64,000 bases of DNA from assembly GCF_016625195.1 (NCBI RefSeq), contig NZ_JACVUP010000010.1, positions 1 to 64,000 on the forward strand. Reading direction: 5' to 3'. A model generated the notes under the pieces. The model was given only the letters and a program-made list of their open reading frames with translations, did not search any database and was not told where the DNA came from. Below are positions 35,762-45,522 of the stretch, piece after piece. Each line of letters begins with the position of its first letter. Within the stretch, counting starts at the first letter, position 1. The position numbers and the translations under genes are program-made. The stretch is from Erwinia sp. S63 (GTDB lineage: Bacteria > Pseudomonadota > Gammaproteobacteria > Enterobacterales > Enterobacteriaceae).

Positions 35762-37255
35762 CTAGACCAGAGAGCGCAGAACATCGGGAACGGGAACGTC
35801 ACTTTCCCCATGACGGCTATATGCTCCCTCCAGCACGGTTTCCACATCCACCGGTTTAAACGGATTGACTCGCTGTACCAGCAGTGTCCACACCAACGCA
35901 TAAGCGGCGGTCATCGCTAACATGATGCCAAAAGGAATCAGAATATCGCTCTTCTGCATGCCTGGCGGCGTAATGTTGATAATGGCAATCACAATCCCCA
36001 CGCTGGAGACAATCTGTGGCAGTGGGAACATCGGTGAACGATAGGCGCGAGGCAGGTCAGGTCGGCGTATGCGCAGCATCACTACAGAGAGAGTCACCAG
36101 CAGGTACGCCACGCCCCATGCACAAACAGCAGCCAGAATCAGTGGCACGATGCGATCAAGATTTCCCTGAAGATACCAGGCATGCAGGCAGGGAATGGCG
36201 GCAGCAATCGCGATGGCAATCACCGGTGTTTTAAAGCGCGGATGAAGCCAGGTGAGGATGCGAGGCAGTGCACCATCCAGCGCCATACCATAAAGAATGC
36301 GCGGAACGGCGGCCATCAGGGTGTTGATGGTTGCAGCGCCCGCTAATAATAACCCGAACCCGAGCCAGTATTGGCCTAAATCACCCATAACATGATGGGC
36401 AAACGCCGGAATAGCCATTGGCGTATCCAGCAGGTGCACGCCATTCGCAGCATCCACAACGACGTTTTCCACCTGACGATTAATAGCGGCGCCGTAAAGA
36501 AACATGCAGGAGGCGACGCCGCATAACCCAAGCGCCATCGCGCGCGGAATGGTGCGGTGTGCCTGCTTAATTTCAGGTGCCATCGGCGTGACCAACTCGC
36601 AGCCGACAAACATAAACATCGCCATGCCGATATAACCAAACAGGCTGGAAAGATCGTGCAAATCCAGTGAACTGCCAAACCAACCTGAATGATGCGTTAC
36701 GGGTGCCATCAGTACGCCACACAAGCCGAAAATTGTCAGGGTCGACCACATGCCAAAGGTCAGTACCACTTCCACTTTGCCAAAAATTTCTACGCCAAGT
36801 GCATTAAGGATACCGAACAGAATCACCAGGCCTACGCCAACCAGCCAGGTGCTATGATGAGCATCAAGATGAGCATTGATCGATTCAAAGTTCACCAGCG
36901 CCATTATGCCGGAAAGAATGGTTTCAGCTGTGCCGGCAAAAATATGCACGATGAGGTAAGCGCACAGCGCACCGACAATGGCAAAGAAACGGCCCATTCC
37001 GCAGGAGATGTAATCGTAGACTGAGCCGGTGGTAGGTAGCAGAGTCGCCGCTTCAGAGAAGGTGGTTATCTGCGCCTGCATCATGATGAAAGCGATTAAC
37101 ACCGCGAGTGCAAAAGTATCCCCGCCCATGCCGAAGCCGCTGGTGACCGTCAAAATCACCGGGCTCGCCATAATCAGCCCGACTGAACTGGCTAAGGTGG
37201 TGGGAAAGCCAACCACACCCCGCTCCAGCAGCGATCTAAGTTTGTTATTGTTCAT
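35762..37255 (-). CDS. APC-family amino acid/amine permease
   Basis: A 497-residue, twelve-helix permease of the amino acid-polyamine-organocation family. The first helix has the unwound substrate region (TTLASSVGLIMASPVILTVTSGFGMGG); LPTTGSVYDYISCGMGRFFAIVGAL resembles the TM2-TM3 region of putrescine/ethanolamine-type permeases. It lies beside a PuuB-like oxidoreductase and a cupin, so an amine or amino acid substrate is likely. E. coli's puu locus has the same transporter-plus-oxidase pairing. Confidence 0.87.
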   Translation of the reverse strand: MNNNKLRSLLERGVVGFPTTLASSVGLIMASPVILTVTSGFGMGGDTFALAVLIAFIMMQAQITTFSEAATLLPTTGSVYDYISCGMGRFFAIVGALCAYLIVHIFAGTAETILSGIMALVNFESINAHLDAHHSTWLVGVGLVILFGILNALGVEIFGKVEVVLTFGMWSTLTIFGLCGVLMAPVTHHSGWFGSSLDLHDLSSLFGYIGMAMFMFVGCELVTPMAPEIKQAHRTIPRAMALGLCGVASCMFLYGAAINRQVENVVVDAANGVHLLDTPMAIPAFAHHVMGDLGQYWLGFGLLLAGAATINTLMAAVPRILYGMALDGALPRILTWLHPRFKTPVIAIAIAAAIPCLHAWYLQGNLDRIVPLILAAVCAWGVAYLLVTLSVVMLRIRRPDLPRAYRSPMFPLPQIVSSVGIVIAIINITPPGMQKSDILIPFGIMLAMTAAYALVWTLLVQRVNPFKPVDVETVLEGAYSRHGESDVPVPDVLRSLV

Positions 37256-37500
37256 CGTTACCCCGGAAAACGTCGTTAACAGTTATTCACTCAGGCTCAT
37301 TAAAAGCAGGGTCGCACAATGTCGAATATCGTCCGAAGGGATGAGGGAAGTGACATCTTTGGGTGTTTATAAGTTTGTTATCAGTGTGTTACTTAATTTT
37401 TGGGCCGTCATCTCTTTTTCATCTGTTCGTGATCGCCCACGCGTTTTACCTTAAGGCTCACCTCCGGAATGAATAAGGCGACCAACTGGTCGCCTGCTGC

Positions 37501-37869
37501 TTAACGTTTTTCCACGTTAGCGAGATAACATTTAACGAAGCGTGGCGTGATCACTCTCCACAGTACGGTGGTGCCTTGCTCTGCAAACCAGGTATCACCT
37601 TTCTGATAGCGAGTGGTGATGCCCGTGGCTTCCTCAGTCAGCTCAACTTCACCCTCCAGTACTGTAGCCTGCTCGGTAAAGGGATAGGTCATACTAAAAG
37701 TCCCCTGTGTTGCGGAAAACAAGCCGCAACTAAAAGCATCCTGGGGTTCACCATAGACCATGAAAATAGCGGCCTGAGGATCGCCCTCCAGTGGTGTGGC
37801 GCCCAGTACGCTGATGCTGCCAATAGGGTGCAGCTCAGGAATAGGATCGTTCAGTTTAAAGGCTTTCAT
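37501..37869 (-). CDS. Small cupin protein
   Basis: A 122-residue single-domain cupin (DUF861-like): FTEQATVLEGEVELTEEATG and YQKGDTWFAEQGTTVLWRVITPRFVKCYLA form the two cupin motifs. It lacks the usual metal-binding histidines, as many members of this group do. It follows the PuuB-like gene by 15 bases in the same direction. Such cupins accompany amine or glycolate oxidation genes, but their role is not known. Confidence 0.85.
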   Translation of the reverse strand: MKAFKLNDPIPELHPIGSISVLGATPLEGDPQAAIFMVYGEPQDAFSCGLFSATQGTFSMTYPFTEQATVLEGEVELTEEATGITTRYQKGDTWFAEQGTTVLWRVITPRFVKCYLANVEKR

Positions 37870-37884
37870 TTCTCTCTCCAGTGG

Positions 37885-39186
37885 TTAGCTACGGCCTTTC
37901 CAGAAGCCCGCGGTTTGATGTAGTAATTTGCCCGCGGTGACCAGCAGCAGGCGCAGGTTGTCGCGGCCATGAATACGGGCATGCGGGATGTTACTCATGA
38001 GGTCATATCGCGAAGATCCGCCGTTCATCCCTTCAGCAAGGACTTTGCAGACGATGTGTGAGGGCGTGACACCAAATCCCGAGTAGCCCTGAACGTAAAA
38101 CACATTGTTGTGCGTACTGAGGGTGCCGATTTGGGGGAACAGATTGGCGCTACAGGCCATGGGTCCGCCCCAGGCAAAATCGATTTTGACGTCCTGCAGA
38201 TAAGGGAACAGCTCTAACAACAATGTCCGGTTCCAGGCGGCGAAATCGTGTGGCGTATATTCGACAAAGCGGGTTGCGCTGCCAAACAGCAGCCGATTCT
38301 CACGGGTTAGACGGTAATAATTGATCACCGGGCGAATATCGCTGAAGGCGCCTCGCATGGGACTGATGCGTTCCACCAGTTCATCGGAAAGCGGTTCTGT
38401 GGCGATCTGATAGGAGTAGGTCACTAATGTTTTGTTGTGGATTTCCGGTTCCAGATTATTGAGGAAACTGTCACAGGCCCACAGCAGCTTGGCGGCACGT
38501 ACGCTGCCCATGGCCGTTCGCACACGAACCTGCTTGCCGTATTCAACCTCAACAACAGGAGAAGATTCAAAAATCTTCACGCCAAGGGAGCTTGCGGCCT
38601 GTGCTGACCCTAACAGCATATTCAAGGAATGAATCTGACCACCGCCCATGTGCTTGAGGGCAGCACAGTAAGCATCAGAGCCAACAATCTGTTTCACTTC
38701 AGAGCCGCAATAAAGTGCTATGTCCTGATCAGGCTCGGCCGCTTTAAACTCTTTCTCCCATTGTCGCAGCGTCTTTTCCTGGCGTGCGTTATAGGCGAGA
38801 TAACCATAGCCGGGCACGAAATCCGCCTCTATCTGGTACTTTTCTATGCGGTCACGAATAATGCCCGCACCCATGTTGGCCATAGCGAACAGTGCCTGCA
38901 TACCTTCTTTACCAACATGTTTTTTTACCGCTTCAATATCATGTCCGATACCGGCCATGACCTGACCGCCATTACGCCCTGTGCCGCCATAACCCAGATG
39001 TCTGGCTTCGAGTATGACGACATTCGTGATGCCTTGTTCGGCCAGTTCCAGAGCGGTGTTAATGCCGGAAAAACCTCCGCCAATGATCACGACATCAGCA
39101 TCAATGTCGTCGGTCAATGCGGGATAGTGCAGATGATATTTCTTCGTCGCACCGTAGTAATTCAGTGCATCAATTTTGATGTCCAT
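37885..39186 (-). CDS. FAD-dependent amine oxidoreductase, PuuB-like
   Basis: A 433-residue DAO-family flavoprotein. The FAD-binding motif VVIIGGGFSGINTALELAEQG lies near residue 32, followed by LEARHLGYGGTGRNGGQVMAG, which closely matches gamma-glutamylputrescine oxidase PuuB. It oxidises a primary amine or amino acid to an aldehyde with release of ammonia and peroxide. No puuA-type glutamyl ligase is nearby, so the substrate may be a free amine. An aromatic amine feeding the adjacent hpa pathway is possible. Confidence 0.85.
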   Translation of the reverse strand: MDIKIDALNYYGATKKYHLHYPALTDDIDADVVIIGGGFSGINTALELAEQGITNVVILEARHLGYGGTGRNGGQVMAGIGHDIEAVKKHVGKEGMQALFAMANMGAGIIRDRIEKYQIEADFVPGYGYLAYNARQEKTLRQWEKEFKAAEPDQDIALYCGSEVKQIVGSDAYCAALKHMGGGQIHSLNMLLGSAQAASSLGVKIFESSPVVEVEYGKQVRVRTAMGSVRAAKLLWACDSFLNNLEPEIHNKTLVTYSYQIATEPLSDELVERISPMRGAFSDIRPVINYYRLTRENRLLFGSATRFVEYTPHDFAAWNRTLLLELFPYLQDVKIDFAWGGPMACSANLFPQIGTLSTHNNVFYVQGYSGFGVTPSHIVCKVLAEGMNGGSSRYDLMSNIPHARIHGRDNLRLLLVTAGKLLHQTAGFWKGRS

Positions 39187-39302
39187 CTTTCAACCCTGTC
39201 TGAATAGTGAACCGGATGAAATAACACCATGTCGGGTCAGGCTGGCACTATCGCCCATAAGAATGAGGGAGGAGGGGTGAGTGCAAATATGTGGTTTGTG
39301 AC

Positions 39303-39330
39303 ACAAAAAACCCGGCTTTCACCGGGTTTA
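39303..39330 (-). terminator. Intrinsic terminator of hpaBC
   Basis: On the minus strand AACCCGG / CCGGGTT form a stem with loop TGAAAG and are followed by six T. It lies 23 bases after the hpaC stop and ends the hpa locus. Confidence 0.88.
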
Positions 39331-39352
39331 GGACGCTTGCGTAGGGGAGGGA

Positions 39353-39871
39353 TCAGGCCGTCACTTCATGCTGCTGTTGTGGTGTGGCGTGGAACTGCCG
39401 TTTAAAGTAAATCAATCCCTGGCCTTCACTGGCCAGTGTGATGTTTTTCACCTCCAGCAGGTAGACGCGATGCGTGCCGATGCTTTGTATTTGCTTAATG
39501 TCCCCTTCAAGGCTGGCCAAAGCCTGTTGCAGAATAGGCTGCTGCTGAGGCCCCTCTCGCCAGCCATCTAACCTGAAGCGCTGATCCATGCTCAACTCCG
39601 TCATTCCGGCAAAATGACGCGCCATCTCTTCCTGCTGGTGGTTCAGCACGTTAACGCACATTTTCCCGTTCTCCTCGAACACGGGCACCATGGCGCTACG
39701 ATTATTGATGCACACCAGCAGTGTCGGTGGCGTATCCGTCACGGAGCATACGGCCGTCGCGGTAATGCCGCAGCGGCCTGCACTGCCTTGCGTGGTAATA
39801 ATATTCACCGACGCAGGCAAACTGGCCATGGCGTCTCGGAAACTCAGGCGATGTTGTTCTTCGCTAGACAT
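39353..39871 (-). CDS. hpaC: 4-hydroxyphenylacetate 3-monooxygenase, flavin reductase part
   Basis: A 172-residue flavin reductase that supplies reduced FAD to HpaB. It shows the flavin-reductase-like fold text SFRDAMASLPASVNIITTQGSAGRCGITATAVCSVTDTPPTLLVCIN and GIGTHRVYLLEV-type (SIGTHRVYLLEVKN). Length matches E. coli HpaC. It begins 2 bases after the hpaB stop, so the two are translationally coupled, and a strong terminator follows. Confidence 0.95.
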   Translation of the reverse strand: MSSEEQHRLSFRDAMASLPASVNIITTQGSAGRCGITATAVCSVTDTPPTLLVCINNRSAMVPVFEENGKMCVNVLNHQQEEMARHFAGMTELSMDQRFRLDGWREGPQQQPILQQALASLEGDIKQIQSIGTHRVYLLEVKNITLASEGQGLIYFKRQFHATPQQQHEVTA

Positions 39872-39873
39872 AA

Positions 39874-41445
39874 TTACCTCTCTGACTTCAGCAGACGATC
39901 AAGCTGGTTGATGTCGGTATTATTATGCAGATGTGGAACCGTCCAGCCGTCACGGTCGTAATCTGCCAGACAACGATCCACCATCGCCATCATGTTCTTC
40001 ATATTGCCGGAACCTTGAGCGTGTCGCAGGCACTGCAGGCGGACTTCATCCTGACTGCCGGCGTAGTTGATTTCATACAACTCATGGCGACCGCCAAATT
40101 CGCTGCCCATCGCATCCCACATCAGTTTCAGGATCTTGATGCGCTGCTCGTGATCCATACCGTTTGAACCGCGCACATACTGCGCAAGGTAGCGGTCAAT
40201 CTCAGGGTTATTGAGATCGCGCACGCTAGACGGTAGATAGATCAGGCTACTGGTGACGTTGCTTTCAATAATGTTTTTGATTTTGGCGTAGGCCATTGGC
40301 GCCATCACACGGTAGGTCTGCATCGCCTGCATATCCGGTAACCACGCGCCGTTTTTCCAGGGCTGTGCTTCAGCCGCCATGGCATCGGTCAGCGACCAGA
40401 ACAGGTTACGCCAGGCGACCACCTCGCCCAGCGCTGCCTGAACACCGCGGAATTCCATTACGCCAGAGCATTCGAGACTCTTTTGCAGTAATGCCGTCAC
40501 GAAATCGAGCTTTACCGCCAGACGGACACAAGCCTGCAGGGGGTAAAGGCGGGCAAAACCGGCTTCCACGCTCCAGCGACGGCAGCGATCAAAGTCACGG
40601 TAAATCAACACGTTCTCCCAGGGTATGAGGACCTTATCCATCACCAGAATTGCATCGTTCTCATCGAAGCGACTGGAGAGCGGGTAGTCAAAGGGTGAAC
40701 CTGTTGCACCGGCGACCAGTTCGTAGGATGCGCGGGAGATAAGCTTCACGCCATCTGCATCCATGGGTGCCACAAACATCAGCGCAAAGCTGGGATCATC
40801 CCCCATGACTTGCGCGGAGCCGAAGCCGATGAAGTTGTAGTGGGTTAACGCTGAGTTGGTGGCCACCACTTTGGCACCACTGACGATAATGCCGGCGTCG
40901 GTCTCTTTTTCGACCTTGATGTAAACATCTTTCACTTCATCTGCAGGTTTATGGCGATCGATCGGTGGGTTGACGATGGCGTGATTGAAGTACAAACCCG
41001 CTTCCTGAATACGTTTGTACCAGTTGCGCGCATTGTCAGCGTATTCACCATAGAACTCAGGGTTTGCACCCAGTGAGCAACCAAATGCGGCTTTATAATC
41101 CGGGGTACGTCCCATCCAGCCATAGGTCAGGCGCGACCAGTCAGCGATGGAATCGCGCTGTTGGCGGATCTCCTCAGCCGACCGGGCAAAGCGGAAAGTC
41201 CGGTGGGTATAACCCCTGTTACCGGTGTCTGTCTGCCAGCAAAGTTTGTCGTGGCTCTCAGGCGCATGTAACGCATCATACAGCGTGGAAATGGAACCCG
41301 CGGCATTACGAAAAGCGGGATGGGTGGTGACATCTTTGACACGCTCGCCATAAATATAAATTTCGCGTCCATCCTGCAAACTCTTCAGGAACTCCTCCCC
41401 GGTGAAAGGACGATGGGTGGCAGCGCGATGATCTTCAGGTTTCAT
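39874..41445 (-). CDS. hpaB: 4-hydroxyphenylacetate 3-monooxygenase, oxygenase part
   Basis: A 523-residue FADH2-using oxygenase that turns 4-hydroxyphenylacetate into 3,4-dihydroxyphenylacetate. Recognised by length and by stretches such as EDHRAATHRPFTGEEFLKSL, RTPDYKAAFGCSLGANPEFYG, GSPFDYPLSSRFDENDAILV and GSEFGGRHELYEINYAGSQD, typical of E. coli W HpaB. It is separated from hpaA by a terminator, so hpaBC has its own promoter in 41446-41619, expected to respond to HpaA. Confidence 0.96.
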   Translation of the reverse strand: MKPEDHRAATHRPFTGEEFLKSLQDGREIYIYGERVKDVTTHPAFRNAAGSISTLYDALHAPESHDKLCWQTDTGNRGYTHRTFRFARSAEEIRQQRDSIADWSRLTYGWMGRTPDYKAAFGCSLGANPEFYGEYADNARNWYKRIQEAGLYFNHAIVNPPIDRHKPADEVKDVYIKVEKETDAGIIVSGAKVVATNSALTHYNFIGFGSAQVMGDDPSFALMFVAPMDADGVKLISRASYELVAGATGSPFDYPLSSRFDENDAILVMDKVLIPWENVLIYRDFDRCRRWSVEAGFARLYPLQACVRLAVKLDFVTALLQKSLECSGVMEFRGVQAALGEVVAWRNLFWSLTDAMAAEAQPWKNGAWLPDMQAMQTYRVMAPMAYAKIKNIIESNVTSSLIYLPSSVRDLNNPEIDRYLAQYVRGSNGMDHEQRIKILKLMWDAMGSEFGGRHELYEINYAGSQDEVRLQCLRHAQGSGNMKNMMAMVDRCLADYDRDGWTVPHLHNNTDINQLDRLLKSER

Positions 41446-41619
41446 ATTTTTACCTCACTAAAAGTGACGCTCGGGTACAAACGCCGGGTTGTTATTTATA
41501 TGTTTGCTTCTTGTTAATTTATTTAAGCGCTGGATGGCGTGAGCCGGAAGAGACGTTTCAGGGGATTACTGGTACTTTTCAGCGGCGGCGAAAAAAGTGG
41601 GAGCAGGATCAAACTGGCC

Positions 41620-41651
41620 GAAAAAAGGCGATGAGGATCATCCTCATCGCC
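41620..41651 (-). terminator. Intrinsic terminator after hpaA
   Basis: GGCGATGAGGAT and ATCCTCATCGCC (41627-41638, 41640-41651) are perfect 12-base arms around one base. On the minus strand the hairpin is followed by six T (41621-41626). It ends transcription from hpaX-hpaA before hpaB. Confidence 0.9.
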
Positions 41652-41667
41652 TGGCCCGGCAATCACA

Positions 41668-42537
41668 TTATCGATTGCGAAACTGGCTCGGTGAGCAACC
41701 GGCCATACGATGGAAGAAGCGCGCGAAATAGGCGGGATCTTTATAGCCAAGCGCAAATGAAATCTGATTGACGCTTTCGTTGCTGAACAGCAACTGGCGT
41801 TTGGCCTCGCGCAGTACCCGTTCAAAAATCAGTTTTTTAGGCGATTGGTTGGCAAAGCGTCGGCACATCTCCGTGAGTCGGGATTCACTTAATCCCAGTT
41901 CACGTGCGTAGTCTGGAACCGCGAGGTGCTGACGAAAACGCTCATCAATCATTCGGTTGAAACGTTGAAACTGACGCATCTCGCCCCGTACGTTGGAGGC
42001 AGAGATCTCATCCGGCGGCACTTCACGCAAAACCTGGGTGAAAATCGCTTGTGCCAAGGCAATCAACATCAATTCCCGGCCAGGAGAATTCTGCCTAAAC
42101 TCAGCGTCCATCAGTGCCCAGTAGTGTTGTAGCGCTTCCAGAATGACCGGCGATGACTCCAGCGACAGGCAAATACCGGTGCGGTTGATGGCTTCTGCTT
42201 TACCTGGCCACAGCTTCTCCACCAGCGGCCATATCAGCTCCTGCTGCACGGTAAGCACATGCCCGTCGCTGTCAGATTCTGTGATAAAGGCATGGGGTAC
42301 GGAAGGTGGCGTCAGCACAAACAACGGAGCTTTGAGATCGTAATAGTGATCGTCCAGCTGCAGCGTAATTTTGCCGGTCACCAGCATATGCAGTTGAAAC
42401 GAGCGGTCATGCCAGTGCGGGTGCATATCGCGCCCAAAAAAACTGGCCAGGCGCGCAAACGTCTCATAGTGAACCTCTTCACCTGCATAGCGCGCATCGT
42501 AAACTTTACTGATATCGATATTTTCAAAGCCGCTCAT
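41668..42537 (-). CDS. hpaA: HpaA, AraC-family activator of hpaBC
   Basis: A 289-residue AraC/XylS-type activator with an N-terminal cupin (DMHPHWHDRSFQLHMLVTG, FVLTPPSVPHAF) and C-terminal helix-turn-helix motifs (LAVPDYARELGLSESRLTEMCRRF, VNQISFALGYKDPAYFARFFHRMAG). In E. coli W, HpaA responds to 4-hydroxyphenylacetate and switches on hpaBC. It overlaps hpaX by 4 bases and lies directly before hpaB, as in E. coli. Confidence 0.93.
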   Translation of the reverse strand: MSGFENIDISKVYDARYAGEEVHYETFARLASFFGRDMHPHWHDRSFQLHMLVTGKITLQLDDHYYDLKAPLFVLTPPSVPHAFITESDSDGHVLTVQQELIWPLVEKLWPGKAEAINRTGICLSLESSPVILEALQHYWALMDAEFRQNSPGRELMLIALAQAIFTQVLREVPPDEISASNVRGEMRQFQRFNRMIDERFRQHLAVPDYARELGLSESRLTEMCRRFANQSPKKLIFERVLREAKRQLLFSNESVNQISFALGYKDPAYFARFFHRMAGCSPSQFRNR

Positions 42538-43892
42538 GGTGTCTCCTGCGGCGATGCACGCTGCGGCAGTTGATGGTCAGCACGGCCACTCATCGGGATG
42601 CGCGTTAAAACTACCGCACCGAGCAGCAGCAAAGCGGCGACAAACCACAGTCCTGAACTGAAGCTGCCTGTCAGGTCGCGCAGAATGCCGATCAACAGTG
42701 GGCTTACTGCTGAACCGACATTGCCAATGGCGTTGATGACCGCCAGCGCAACCGCGCGCGCAGCGTAACTGATCACCTGATCCGGCGTGGTCCAGAAAAT
42801 GGCCATGGCAGTAAAGGCCGCAGAAGAAGCAACGATGATACCCAGCAGTTGCAACAGTGGATGATGGCTGGCTGAGGCCAGTAACCAGCCGGCTGCCGCC
42901 ACGATGTAGGGCAGAATCGTGTGACGCTTGCGCTCCTGCAAACGGTCAGAGCGACGACTCCACCAAATCATCGCGATAATGGTGCAGAACTGAGGAATCG
43001 CAGCCAGCAGGCCAATCATGATATTGCTGCTGCCTTCGTTAAAACTTTTCAGGATCTGTGGCGTCCAGATGTTGATAGCGCTTAGCGTGTTGGTCAGACA
43101 GAAATAGGCAAGGGTATAGAGCATAACCACGGGCGTCAGCACCTCACGCCATAACGGTTTACGCGTAGAAAACTGCGGTTTGGGGATTTCCCTTTCACGG
43201 TCCAGCATGGCGATCAGAGCCCGTTTTTCATCCTCATCCAGCCAGCGCGCCTGCGCCGGACGATCGTCGAGGAAGAACCAGGTCGCTATGCCCAGCAGCA
43301 CAGAAGGCAAACCCTCCAGTAAAAATAGCCACTGCCAGCCTTTCAGATTCCAGAGACCGTCCAGCGCCAGAATATAGCCGGAGAGCAACGATCCAATCAT
43401 CATGGTCACCGGCATGGCAATCATAAACAGCGCATTGGCCCGCGCCCGGTAATAGGCGGGAAACCACCAGGTCAGATAGACCAAAATTCCCGGTAAGAAA
43501 CCGGCCTCGGCAATCCCGACCAGCATGCGTAGCAGATAAAGTGTGTGCGCATTCGTGGCAAACAGCGTGCAGGTTGAGGCAATCCCCCACAGCACCATGA
43601 TGCTGGCGATCCAGCGTCGAGCGCCAACAATGCCTAACATGATATTGCTGGGGATGCCGCACAGCACATAAGTGACGTAGAACAGCGTCGCAGCCAGGCC
43701 AAACATCGTCGAGGTCAGCCCCAGATCTTTCCCCATGGTCAGGCCAGCAAAACCGATGTTGATGCGATCCAGAAAGGAGAAAACAAACAGGACGAACAGA
43801 AACACAATCAGGCGCTTGAAGAGTTTCTTCATCACGCGTTGTTCGGTTGCGGACAAACTTTTTTCATTCGACTGTTGCGTAAGGGTCGTCAT
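42534..43892 (-). CDS. hpaX: 4-hydroxyphenylacetate permease
   Basis: A 452-residue major facilitator protein of the anion:cation symporter branch, twelve helices, with FSFLDRINIGFAGLTMGKDLGLTSTMFGLAATLFYVTYVLCGIPSNIML, the hallmark of that branch. It imports 4-hydroxyphenylacetate. It sits between hpaI and hpaA, the usual place for hpaX. Confidence 0.94.
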   Translation of the reverse strand: MTTLTQQSNEKSLSATEQRVMKKLFKRLIVFLFVLFVFSFLDRINIGFAGLTMGKDLGLTSTMFGLAATLFYVTYVLCGIPSNIMLGIVGARRWIASIMVLWGIASTCTLFATNAHTLYLLRMLVGIAEAGFLPGILVYLTWWFPAYYRARANALFMIAMPVTMMIGSLLSGYILALDGLWNLKGWQWLFLLEGLPSVLLGIATWFFLDDRPAQARWLDEDEKRALIAMLDREREIPKPQFSTRKPLWREVLTPVVMLYTLAYFCLTNTLSAINIWTPQILKSFNEGSSNIMIGLLAAIPQFCTIIAMIWWSRRSDRLQERKRHTILPYIVAAAGWLLASASHHPLLQLLGIIVASSAAFTAMAIFWTTPDQVISYAARAVALAVINAIGNVGSAVSPLLIGILRDLTGSFSSGLWFVAALLLLGAVVLTRIPMSGRADHQLPQRASPQETP

Positions 43893-43909
43893 GGTCTTCT
43901 CCTGGCGGC

Positions 43910-44710
43910 TTAATAAACGGATTGTTCGCCACTCGCGGGTTTTTGTAGGTTAGAGGTGAAGCGGGCGGCAAGCGCCTCGGCACTGCGCGCTAACAGGGTG
44001 GTATCAACGCCGACCGCAACAAACAGCGCCCCCCGTTCCAGATAGCGTTGTGCCAGGCTTTCGTTCGCCATTAAGATGCCGGGTGCTTTGTTGGCCGCGA
44101 GGATCTTGTCGATACAACGATCAATGGTTGCCTGTACTTCAGGATGAGAAGGGTTGCCCATGTAGCCCATGTCGGCGCTGAGGTCCGCCGGACCAATAAA
44201 CACGCCATCAACCCCCTCGACCGCGAGGATCTCATCCAGATTGGCTACGCCCTCCCGTGTTTCAATCTGCACCAGCACACACATCTGCTCATCAGCCTGC
44301 TTCAGGTAATCGGGAACACGATTCCAGCGTGATGCACGTGCAAGCGCACTGCCGACACCGCGTACACCCTGGGGCGGATAGCGGCAGGCTTTCACCGCAT
44401 TACTCGCATCGCCAGCGTTCTGCACCATTGGAATCAGCAGAGTTTGTGCACCGGTATCCAGCAATTGTTTAATAATGACCGCATCGTTCCACGGCGGACG
44501 CACCACCGGATGTGAAGGGTAAGGTGCGATGGCCTGCAACTGGCTAAGCACCGAACGCACATCATTGGGGGCATGCTCGCCATCGATCAGCAGCCAGTGG
44601 AAACCCGCACCCGCCACCACTTCAGCGCTGTAACTGTTAGCGAGTCCCAGCCATAAACCGATCTGAGGCTGCTTCGCAGACAGCGCCTGTTTAAATGTAT
44701 TGGTGATCAT
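43910..44710 (-). CDS. hpaI: 4-hydroxy-2-oxoheptanedioate aldolase
   Basis: A 266-residue class II pyruvate aldolase that splits 4-hydroxy-2-oxoheptane-1,7-dioate into pyruvate and succinate semialdehyde. [21 protein letters not shown] and [10 protein letters not shown] (with the catalytic His46) match HpaI; the metal-site stretches [11 protein letters not shown] and [13 protein letters not shown] are present. The next gene upstream makes its substrate, and a dehydrogenase two genes upstream can take the semialdehyde. Confidence 0.95.
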   Translation of the reverse strand: MITNTFKQALSAKQPQIGLWLGLANSYSAEVVAGAGFHWLLIDGEHAPNDVRSVLSQLQAIAPYPSHPVVRPPWNDAVIIKQLLDTGAQTLLIPMVQNAGDASNAVKACRYPPQGVRGVGSALARASRWNRVPDYLKQADEQMCVLVQIETREGVANLDEILAVEGVDGVFIGPADLSADMGYMGNPSHPEVQATIDRCIDKILAANKAPGILMANESLAQRYLERGALFVAVGVDTTLLARSAEALAARFTSNLQKPASGEQSVY

Positions 44711-44719
44711 CTTTACTCC

Positions 44720-45520
44720 TCAGACAAAGCGGCAGCTGATGGAACCCATTACGCCGTAATCAACGTGGAAAGTGTCTCCCTTACGCGCTGCAACCGGGCG
44801 CGTGAAAGATCCCCCCAGGATTACCTGACCTGCTTCCAGTTCGACATCGTGAGGGGCCAGCTTGTTGGCCAGCCAGGCTACGCCGTTGGCAGGATGATTG
44901 AGTACCGCAGCGGCTACGCCAGATTCTTCAATCACTCCGTTGCGATACATCAGGGCTGAAATCCAGCGCAGATCCCGCGCGTCAGGTTTAATCGGCCGCC
45001 CACCCATCACCACACCGGCGTTCGCGGCGTTATCGGAAATGGTGTCGAACACTTTCCGCGGACGCTGGGATTCGGGATCGATGCCGTGGCAACGGGCATC
45101 AATGATTTCCAGCGCGGGAATGATGTAATCCGTCGCGTTGTAAACATCGAAGAGGGTACAGTTCGGTCCGCGAAGCGGTTTTGCCAGTACAAAGGCCAGT
45201 TCGACTTCCACGCGAGGCACGATGAAACGATCAACCGGGATATCGCTGCCGTCTTCAAAGAACATATCGTCGAGCAGGGCGCCGTAGTCGGGCTCGCTGA
45301 TTTGCGAGCTGGCCTGCATGGCTTTGGAGGTCAGGCCGATTTTATGGCCTTTCAATACACGGCCTTCGGCAATTTTTGCAGCGACCCATTCCCGCTGAAT
45401 CGCATAGGCATCGTCTATGGTCATCTCATGGCGCAGAGACAACTGCCGCGTCTGTTCACGCGTCCTTTCCGCCTGATGCAGTTCACGCGCCAGGCTTTTA
45501 ATCGTTTGCTGATCTAACAT
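44720..45520 (-). CDS. hpaH: 2-oxo-hept-4-ene-1,7-dioate hydratase
   Basis: A 266-residue hydratase of the fumarylacetoacetase-like fold, adding water to 2-oxohept-4-ene-1,7-dioate. Recognised by [47 protein letters not shown] (acidic metal ligands) and [27 protein letters not shown]. It begins 2 bases after the dehydrogenase stop and ends 9 bases before hpaI. Confidence 0.95.
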   Translation of the reverse strand: MLDQQTIKSLARELHQAERTREQTRQLSLRHEMTIDDAYAIQREWVAAKIAEGRVLKGHKIGLTSKAMQASSQISEPDYGALLDDMFFEDGSDIPVDRFIVPRVEVELAFVLAKPLRGPNCTLFDVYNATDYIIPALEIIDARCHGIDPESQRPRKVFDTISDNAANAGVVMGGRPIKPDARDLRWISALMYRNGVIEESGVAAAVLNHPANGVAWLANKLAPHDVELEAGQVILGGSFTRPVAARKGDTFHVDYGVMGSISCRFV

Positions 45521-45522
45521 CG

